Source of the DNA: Mikania micrantha
Taxonomy: Eukaryota; Streptophyta; Magnoliopsida; Asterales; Asteraceae
Assembly (NCBI GenBank): GCA_009363875.1
Contig: CM018691.1
Span: 43,831,399-43,895,398 of the forward strand
Length of the DNA stretch: 64,000 bases
Direction of reading: 5' to 3'
Each line of letters starts with the position of its first letter. Within the stretch, counting starts at the first letter, position 1. The notes under the pieces are model-generated. The model ran no database searches. It saw only the letters and a program-made list of their open reading frames with translations, and had not been told where the DNA came from. Made by a program: the position numbers and the translations under genes. This document shows positions 56,449 through 64,000 of this stretch, one piece after another.

Positions 56449-59400
56449 ATGGAGGGTTGGTGTTTTGTTAAACATAAATCCTCATTAATGTTGTCGATAT
56501 TTTTAGTTTTTATGTTTGGTTGGGCTCATCAAGGGATCTCCATAAAAGAAAATGAAATAAAAGCCCTTCTTGAAAGAAAAGCCCTTCTTGAAATTAAAGC
56601 CTCACTTGTTGAGGTTTCAAAGTATTACAACAATTTGCTTCTTCTCCCCAGTTGGGTGGTTGATAATGGAAGCAATTATTGTGATTGGGAAAGGATCAAC
56701 TGTAACTCAACCTCCTCTTTTGTTGATGATAATTATAAGTATGTAACCGACCTCTCTTTAGGAGGCATGCTCTTCATAGATGACAATGATTACGACTTCT
56801 ACTTTGAGATTGGTAGACATAGAAGTACAATGTGGCCATTAAACATTTCTATCTTCCTTAATTTTAAAGAATTGAGAAGACTTGATTTGTCATGGAATTA
56901 TATTGGCAATACGTTTGTCACCTCAGGTATCATCTCATGCCAATACTCATGAAAACTTACTTTGTTAAATTGTTATTTGATGGAGGGATGGTTTAATTTG
57001 TTTCTTTCTTTTTTTTTTGCAGGACTTGAAAGATTGTCGGGATTGAAGAAGCTGGAGAATCTCAACCTTAACAATAACTTTATAGAAACCAATAACATCT
57101 TTCCTTTATTGAGTCAGCTCACTTCACTCAAAGTTTTGGATCTCAGTTTCATTAATGGATATCAAGGATATTCGCCTACTCATGGCACGTTGTTTGTCTT
57201 TCAATTTCAACTCAACTTTTATTATATAATATGAATTCATGTAACGAAGATTGATACTTAGAACACTTAACACTTACTTTTACGTACAGATATTTCTGAA
57301 TTTCGTATCCCAGAAAACATGGAGGTATTGGATCTGACTGGCTGTGGCTTTTATGGTACTTTACGAAGTCAAGGTAATTATATCTATAATCTTCAATCCC
57401 TTTTGTAACACCAACTATGAGTGATTTTATGAGATGTTAAAGGCACACACTTTAGCTTAATAAGGTCTTTTTCCCCTTCTATTCAATACATTTTAGAAAT
57501 GTGATTATTATATTAGAAAAAAGAAACCTATAAAAAATAAGCTTAGGTAATTATTTAAGACAACTATACACGAGATTATTAAATATCGAACCAAAATACA
57601 TCATTAGTTTGCTTGGAGCTGCACAAATCAGATTTTTTTTTTGAAACCGGTTTGGGTTTAACAAAGCTCAAAACCGATTTGGGAGAGGAGTGTTGACTGG
57701 TTTATTTGGGTTTGAAACTGGTTTTAAATTGGCTTGTTTGACTTATATTGGCATGAAACCGATTTCAGCATATAGGATTAGAAACCAATCACAAGTTGCG
57801 TTAAAATCAATTTCACCCCAAATCAGTTTCAGAATACGATGATATCGTATCATCCGTTTTGATTCTCAAACCTGGTTTTTTACACATGTGCATCCACTTC
57901 TGCTATGCCTTTTTCAATGGTTAAAGGAAAAAAAAAAAAGAAATTATAGTTTTGTTTATAAAATGATATAAAAGTACAGGGTAAGGATCAAATAAAAAGT
58001 TTATTTTGCTTAAGAAGGCTAAAAAGGATTTTAAAAATCTCTAAAATCATCCCAAACGAATTCCGATTAAACTCATTCTGATGTCATTGGAACCGTCTCA
58101 TCGAACTCTACAATATTTGATTTTTGATTTTGTCTTTAACAACTAGTTTTAGAGTTTGGATTTTAGGGCATGTTTTTTTAGCTTTTAGGTTTTTATCTTT
58201 AGGTTTAGGGTTTGTTTTTATAATTTTGGTTTCATTATTAGGGTTTGATTTAAGGTTTAGGTTTTAGGGAATTACAAGCCGATTCCAATGATGTAAAAAT
58301 GAATTCAATCGGGGTTTGTTTCAATTATATAACTTAACTTTATTTTATGTTTCAATCCTAAAAAACAATTACAATTTTTTTTATAAAAAATGTAAAATAT
58401 TTTTAAAAAATTAAAAAAAATTAAGAATTTGTAAAAAAACTGTAACAATAGTTGGTTTATTGCAAAAAAAAAATATACAAAACACCAAAATGTTTTAAAA
58501 TAGATCTAAAACATTCAAGATAAACGAAAATACATCTAAACAAACCAAAATGAATCATAATATGTCCAAACATGTCCAAATACCCAAAAAAAAAAAATTC
58601 CTACCTTTTCGTTTTGGCTCCTTTGGTTATGGGTCTTTTTTCTCTTTTTGGCAAGATCTTTTATTATGCCATTTTTCTTCCAATTCCAATATTCTTATAT
58701 TTCTTCTCTTTCTCAGAAGCATCTTTTTTCTCTTCACTGTTAGTCTACAAGGCACTCTCTTTTCTTGTGGAGGGAAGTGTTTGATGTCATTTGTTTTTTG
58801 CCAATGTATACTTCCCTTCAACGGTGTGATACCATGTTTATAAGTTTTTTTAACACGTCTTTTTTGAACCAGTTATTAACATAAGCTTCCGGGTCTTTGT
58901 TACTTAACCCAAAAACTGCAACTGAATGGCTACAAGGTATACCTAACAATTGCCATGATCCACAAGTGCAACTTTGTTCTTCAATATTCATTGCATATGC
59001 ATTTTTTTCATTCCTTACTTCAAATATGTTGTTTGCACCATGAATAACATCATAATACCAACACAATGATCCCAAAAGTTTATAAAACTTCGTAACAAAA
59101 TTAAAAAAAAAACAGATATAACCATTACCTTTGAACCTTCTTAATATCTTTTTTTTCTAATTCTAGGACATACTTTATGTTTAAAGCTTTTGGATTTTCG
59201 CCATTGAGAACATTCCATGCATCACAAATGTTCTAGTTTCCTCAAACATAGTGATAATGGGCTTCCTTCTTGCAACTCGAATACGTGAATTAAAACTTTT
59301 ACTCATTCCATTCTCAAATGCATCACATGCTCTGCAAACTTCAAAAAAAAGCTCTTAACCAAGTAGTTGGATTTCTTTCCATAAGATGATCATACACACT

Positions 59401-62400
59401 TTTGCTAATGGTTTTTAGCTCTTCCATTGTATCTTCAAATAATTGCTTAGTTGTAGAATTCGTTGCAGCCCAAAACAAATTTTTAAAGTGAAGCCCATGA
59501 TATTTCTTCTTAAAGTTAGCATAGGTATGTCTTGTGCATTGCATGTGCTCAGCATTTAGAAATACATCTTTCACTTTCTCTATAATTCCCTTATGAATAA
59601 GAAACACATAACATTTATGTTAGTAAATAACTAGTAGATATGTGTGTAATAAGTAAAAAAAATACCTTATGTTGATCTGAAATTAAGGTTAGTCCATCTA
59701 CCCCCTCCATATCAATATCACCCCTTAAGAGACTAAGAAACCATCTCCAGTTTTCCTTATTCTCAATAGAAACAACAGCCCATGCTAAAGAAAATATATG
59801 ATTGTTTGCATCTCTTGGAACAACTAGGAGTAATTGACCACTTATTTTCAAAAAAACATCCATCCAAACAAATGACTTTCCTGCAACCATCAATCCACCC
59901 ATCTTTCACAGCTTTAAAACATACATAAAAACTACGAAAATAAATCTCTCCATTTGGCATTGTATCCACGACCATATCCACCGTACTACCCGGGTTTTTT
60001 TCGAATATCTCAACTTTGTAATCTGAAAGACCAGTATAATGGTCTTTCAACCCACCTTCAAAGTCATACAGTACCTTCTCTTTAGCTCTCATATACCGAC
60101 CAATGCTCACTCTCTTTATTGATATTTTCTTATAATATCTTGTTGCATTTTCCTTAAAGTAATTTTAGGGTTTTGAATTATTTAGTTGAAAGATCTTTTG
60201 GCAATCCAAGTATATGTCACAAGAGAACCCAAACAAATTTGTCGCACGCATGTATGTTGATGGTTGAGTGTCGAAAAGAATCATTATATGTGACTCTAGA
60301 AGCCCAAAGTCTAAACGGACACTTCCATACTTTAATTTTTTTCCCCATTCCATCATTATTCGTTTCTTCTGTACCACACCTTACTAACAACCTATTGTTG
60401 TCATTTATTGTGAATACCAACTGGTAACCATTTGCAACCGTATACTCAATCAACATGTCTTCCAATTGTGCAGGACTCTCAAATTTCATTGTTACTATGG
60501 GATTCACCAATTTCCAATCTATATTAGGTTCATAAAAAGGAAAAAAAACACATTCATCCTTGTAATCTTCATCATCCTCAACATCGTTGTCATAAATCTT
60601 TTTCACTATCACTTGAATCTTCAACAAAATTTAGGTCACCTTCATCCTCATCATTGTTGTCAAAACAAAGTAGATTCAAGAAAGGATCATTCACACTAAC
60701 ATCTTCATCTTTTAAGTTTATCTAAAAAAAACAATAACACTAACATCATCATCATGTGATGACATAAATTTACAAACATAAATAAATGCATATATACCTG
60801 TTGTTGCTCGATTTGAGTTGGAACTGAAAAAAAGGTTGTCTTCTTGTGTGTTATTTATCATACAAGGTTGTTCTTGTTTATTGTTCATCATCATATTATT
60901 AATCATTGCATCATAGGAAAAAATAACATAACATAAGTGTGTTAAACCACACATACAGAAAGCATATGAGATCCAAATGGAAACAATCAATATATAATTA
61001 CATGTGTTGCATAACATATGTAAATAGGAGAATAAAAATTAGATGAAATAAACGGTGAGCCCATGCGCTTTCTCGAGATACAAAAAAGATGAGATAGCAT
61101 ATTACTATCCTCAGTTACAACGTACATGTGCAAAAGAAAATATGTATCATCAATTACAACATACATGCACAAATAAAAATAATAGTCGTACCGTTTTCTG
61201 CCATGTGAAGACGGTGAGCCCATGTTCTTTTATGATTAAAAGCCGATGCAATAGAAACAAAAAAAAAATAACAACGTGGCCCTTTCGCTTTGAGGGTTCT
61301 AGTTTCATAGTGGATAATGCTGGAAAAATTTGTTGTTCAAAGAAAAAATAGGTTTTTCATCTATGATTAGAACATAAAATAAAGTTAAGTTATGTGATTG
61401 GAACAAAAAAGTTTAAATGACTTGATTAAAACAAAACTGAAACTTGATTATGTTTTATATAACATTTTCTCTTTTAAAAGAACACCTTAGAAAAAAAATT
61501 TGTTGATATTATTAAAACAAATGCCTTATAGTGATTGTGGTTGACGCTTGTGTGGGTTTGGTTTGTTTCAACTAAAATGCGAAAATTTACTCACTTGCAG
61601 ACCTAAGAGTTACGAAATTTTTTTTTTAAAAATGGGTCCCATTTTAACAAAGTGGTTACAAATGGGGTTATCTCCAGTGATAGTGGAAAAATTGAGGAGA
61701 GATAAAATGAGGTTGTAGAGGTGTAAGAAATCAGTACAATTGTCAGCCATTAAAAAATCAAATGAACCTCATTTTTGTCACTCCTAGTGGCAAAAATAGA
61801 TATATCTTGTACCAGTGTCATTTTTTGCCACTCCCTACAATCCATTTTATCTCTCCTCAATTTCGCCACTACCAATTGGTGTGAAAAAAAAATTCCAATC
61901 CCATTTATAACCAATTTCTTAAAATGAGACCCATTTTTTTTAAAAAAAAAATCAGAGTTATGTGAATTGTGAGGGGTAAATGTGGGACAAAAAATAAAAA
62001 ACAAAAATTCCCTAAAACTATTTTTAAATTTCCCATAATCAAAATTTAACTACACATAAAACTTAGGCAGCTTCTATTTTCGTTCAAAGTTTATCTGCTG
62101 CAACCCTGTTAGCAACCAAATTGAATGACATAAATTGTGAAGTTTGGCAATCAAATATTTTGGACCGGTTTTTGCCAATTATTTGATACGAATCAGTTGC
62201 TTAATGAAGACCTTACACGTACACATGATAAGTAGGCTATACAAATATCATTAAAGGGATATTTGATAGCATTTTAATGATTCAATTAAAAGGTAACCTT
62301 TAAACCGTCAAAGGCTGATAATGTTTGTTTAACTAAAAAACACTTGTAAATTTGTCAATCAGTCTTTTAACCATTAAATTTTAAACAAAGTCTAAATGAT

Positions 62401-63089
62401 TCAGACCTCTTATTAACTCATCACTTAATAATCCAAATAGTCCCCGCGATGGTGGCCTAACGGTAAGGGGTAGGAAGTACCTATAATAGAGGTCAAGGGT
62501 TTAAAGTCCGGCACCACCCAATTTTCTTTAAGTAACGCGATTTACCTCCCTCATGTTGGCCGTGGGACAGGTCACCGGTCGATAAAGGGTGCTTCATGAT
62601 GGCGTATTGGTGTTCACTAGTTTTTAATAAACCAAATAACTTCCAAGTAAGAAATACTTAATTAAACTACAGGCCGTAAGCGGTGTTGTAGTTTAGGACA
62701 GATCCTACGTTTACGCTGTCCACAAGTGAGCTTATATATACTAAAAATAATTTTTTTCCTATATCTGCGTGGCTTAATCCTCTACCTCGTAAGTATTTTG
62801 TATAAAACTTATAATATGAATTAATATTACAATAAGAAAATCGTAATCATTTCAGTTTTATTTGAAAACCGATATGTATCTTTTTAAATATTTTGCATAT
62901 TAACAAATACCAAAAACTTTTATGCATGTGCAGATTCAGAGACAGCTTCCAATTTGAGAAAATTGAAAATTTTAAATATTGGATGGAACAGATTCAATGA
63001 AAGTCTTGCATCATCTTTAAGTGCACTCACATCACTTAATAGTCTAGATCTTCAAAACAACTTGTTGTCTGGATCATTTTCATCTCAAG
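56449..63089 (+). CDS. Leucine-rich-repeat receptor-like protein (RLP), 5' exons; gene continues past the window
   Basis: Exons 56449-56926, 57023-57184, 57290-57373 and 62934-63089, all joined in phase 1 after a G. Introns begin GT and end AG except intron 2, which begins GC (57185). The product starts with a signal peptide (SLMLSIFLVFMFGWA), then the plant LRR N-terminal cap (ALLEIKASL ... YCDWERINC). Leucine-rich repeats follow: LRRLDLSWNYIGN, LENLNLNNNFIE, LKVLDLSF, MEVLDLTGCGFYG, LKILNIGWNRFNES, LNSLDLQNNLLSGSF. Such proteins sit in the plasma membrane with the repeats outside and act in pathogen or peptide perception, together with partner kinases. The transmembrane end, and hence the choice between RLP and receptor kinase, lies beyond 64000. 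Exon 1 carries a short duplication (ALLERKALLEIKA). Intron 3 is 5560 bp and holds four mobile elements. No stop interrupts the exons seen. Confidence 0.85.
58058..58312. repeat. Small foldback (about 255 bp) next to the MULE
   Basis: The sequence CCGATTAAACTCATTCTGAT at about 58068 and on through TCATTGGAACC is matched in reverse complement at about 58278-58312 (CCGATTCCAATGATG ... GAATTCAATCGG), roughly 33 bp with about 8 mismatches. The middle holds degenerate TTTAGGGTTT words. A MITE remnant is likely; no target duplication recognised. Confidence 0.5.
58312..61411 (-). mobile_element. MULE (MuDR-type DNA transposon) in RLP intron 3
   Basis: An inverted repeat of about 45 bp bounds it: 58315-58360 (with TAACTTAACTTTATTTTATG) and 61363-61411 (same word in reverse complement). 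Inside lies a decayed MuDR-type transposase on the minus strand, opposite to the host gene. No 9-bp target duplication is clear. Ends are approximate to about 10 bp. Confidence 0.75.
58818..60627 (-). pseudogene. MuDR-family transposase, broken
   Basis: Read on the minus strand. 60627-60217 is the N-terminal DNA-binding part (VTMKFESPAQLEDMLIEYTV, LVRCGTEET, CPFRLWAS). 60110-59763 and 59902-59615 hold the catalytic core (VICLDGCFFE with the first Asp, LLVVPRDANNHIFSLAWAVV, TLISDQHKVF with the second). 59607-59341 has the HMQCTRHTYANFKKKY box. 59075-58818 is the SWIM zinc finger (CTCGSWQLLGIPCSH, CxC...CxH) and ends at VSHR. At least three frame changes and stops divide the pieces. The SWIM finger and core motifs are as in plant MULE transposases, which cut and paste through terminal inverted repeats. 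Confidence 0.85.
61615..61953. mobile_element. MITE (339 bp) with long inverted repeats and a 9-bp target duplication
   Basis: The ends form a long imperfect inverted repeat: AAATGGGTCCCATTTTAA near the left and the complement of TTAAAATGAGACCCATTTTT at the right, with more pairing around TTGAGGAGAGATAAAATG (61691) and CATTTTATCTCTCCTCAATT (61844). Flanks are AGAGTTACG (61606-61614) and AGAGTTATG (61954-61962), a 9-bp duplication with one change. A 9-bp duplication points to Mutator-type transposition. Confidence 0.8.
62441..62625 (+). mobile_element. tRNA-derived SINE (185 bp)
   Basis: The head has an A-box-like TGGCCTAACGG (62453-62463) and a B-box-like GGTCAAGGGTTTAAAGTCC (62493-62511) at tRNA-like spacing, so RNA polymerase III could have made it. 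The body ends in a T run (62621-62625), as in Au-type plant SINEs. Flanking copies AATAATCCAAATAG (62427-62440) and AATAAACCAAATA (62626-62638) form a target duplication with one mismatch. The family name is inference; a search would be needed. Confidence 0.75.
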
Positions 63090-64000
63090 GTATGTTTTAT
63101 CTTTAACTTATAGATATCATCTTTTTCATTTTTGCGAAAGCTAATATGTTTATGTTAACTTTATAAATAAAATATGAATTGTATGATGTTTGAACATTAG
63201 AAATTTTACGTGGCAGAAGATATAGTAAGATGAGCATATTAATATTAAAAAAAGAATTAGTTGTAATAACCTGATGTCACTCTAGTGAAGACTTTTTATT
63301 TTCTAGTGAAAAATTATTTCTTTAAACAAAGATTTTTTTATTTCATGAATATGAGAGACGTGGCATGCAGCCCCATTTACATTTTGCAACACTTAGATAA
63401 AGATTTTTCTTTCACATATATAAATTTGCATACAACAAAATATTATAATTCTAAATATGCTTGTGATAACTCTTATCCTATTTTATATGTTGATCCTTTC
63501 TTCAACTTATCTCTTCGCTGATATTTCATCCTTTTAAGATTAAAAGACAAAAAAGATTCACGTGATATGATTTTTCATGTGATATTACACTGAATATTAA
63601 AAAACGAGTATGCTTGGCCAACTTCTTTCTCTAAACATGGCCCTATTTTATGATCGACATCATAAAACATCTCTTTTGTAGCTGTTCATCAAAAGTTAGT
63701 TGATTTAAAAGTTTGTTATCTTACGCATAAGTTACACTTAATACAACGTAATTATAATATTTTAATAATATTTATGAAATTCCTAGCAATGGAAAAGTAT
63801 ATATATTTTTAAACTTTTTGTCATAACAAGATACTCACATTTGTGTCTTATTTATTAAGACTTAAAATTTGATTATACAAGTTCTTGAATTAATATTTCA
63901 CGCATACAACTATGAACAAGAATATATATTCAAAAAAAATGGGTAGTAAAAATTGACCTAGGCCGCCTAGGCGCTAGCTAGGTGTCCTTCAACGTTGTCG
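63090..64000 (+). other. Intron 4 of the RLP gene, start only
   Basis: Begins GTATGTTTTA after exon 4. AT-rich, no coding frame or repeat family supported up to the window end. Confidence 0.6.

Larger units (their letters stand above)
57374..62933 (+). other. Intron 3 of the RLP gene (5560 bp), loaded with mobile elements
   Basis: Donor AAG|GTAATT, acceptor TGTGCAG|ATTC. From left to right: a stretch with repeated AAACCGGTTT-like words (57640-57860), a foldback (58058-58312), a MULE (58312-61411), a MITE (61615-61953) and a SINE (62441-62625). The remaining sequence is AT-rich without features. Confidence 0.8.

Noticed and set aside
57640..57860. Repeated AAACCGGTTT words as a mobile element
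   Set aside because: The words are degenerate, with no inverted ends or target duplication; too little support to call an element.
58140..58270. Interstitial telomere repeats (TTTAGGG words)
   Set aside because: Only degenerate, non-tandem TTTAGGG-like words within a foldback; not a telomere array.
58550..58843. 97-codon Phe/Leu-rich plus-strand frame in intron 3
   Set aside because: Antisense of the end of the MULE transposase and AT-rich flank; no domain.
62441..62520. A functional tRNA gene
   Set aside because: The A- and B-box-like motifs are there, but the acceptor stem and anticodon arm cannot be folded and the flanks show retroposition; it is a SINE head.

Overview
This is a stretch of plant nuclear genome from a eudicot. 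The retroelement proteins look most like those of the daisy family (Asteraceae); that family assignment is recognition from memory, not a search. Evidence for a plant: very large chromovirus-type Ty3/gypsy LTRs, SIRE/Maximus-type Ty1/copia proteins with an extra env-like 3' reading frame, a MuDR-type transposase, a tRNA-derived SINE, and an intron-containing leucine-rich-repeat receptor-like protein gene. Nothing bacterial or viral in lifestyle is present. About 85% of the window is transposable element, and almost all of it is broken.

Layout. 1-4172 is the 3' end of gypsy element Gypsy-1 (intact integrase end plus a 2.9 kb LTR). 4173-46930 is one SIRE-like copia element (Copia-A), interrupted twice. 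Its gag-protease-integrase-RT segment has been amplified into about four head-to-tail units of about 3.09 kb (4173-15804). Gypsy-2 (minus strand, 15805-28050) interrupts its RNase H. Gypsy-3 (plus strand, 31608-44766, 5-bp target duplication GATAG) interrupts its env-like frame. Copia-A ends with its 3' LTR at 46492-46930. Copia-A itself appears to sit in the env-like frame of an older element, Copia-B (46931-about 50200). A 685-bp near-perfect inverted repeat (50201-50885), a quiet spacer and a 2.56 kb solo LTR (52102-54659) follow.

54660-64000 holds the only host gene: the 5' part of a receptor-like protein gene on the plus strand (exons 56449-56926, 57023-57184, 57290-57373, 62934-63089, continuing beyond the window). 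Its third intron is about 5.6 kb and contains a MULE DNA transposon on the minus strand, a small foldback, a 339-bp MITE with a 9-bp target duplication, and a SINE.

Inferred order of events: Copia-B, then Copia-A into it, then tandem amplification inside Copia-A, with gypsy insertions on top. The most unusual signals are a 60-100 nt module in six places in two gypsy families, whose closing stem is kept by compensatory base changes; the copia tandem array with an RT-to-gag junction; the chimeric ends of Gypsy-2; and the long inverted repeat at 50.2-50.9 kb.
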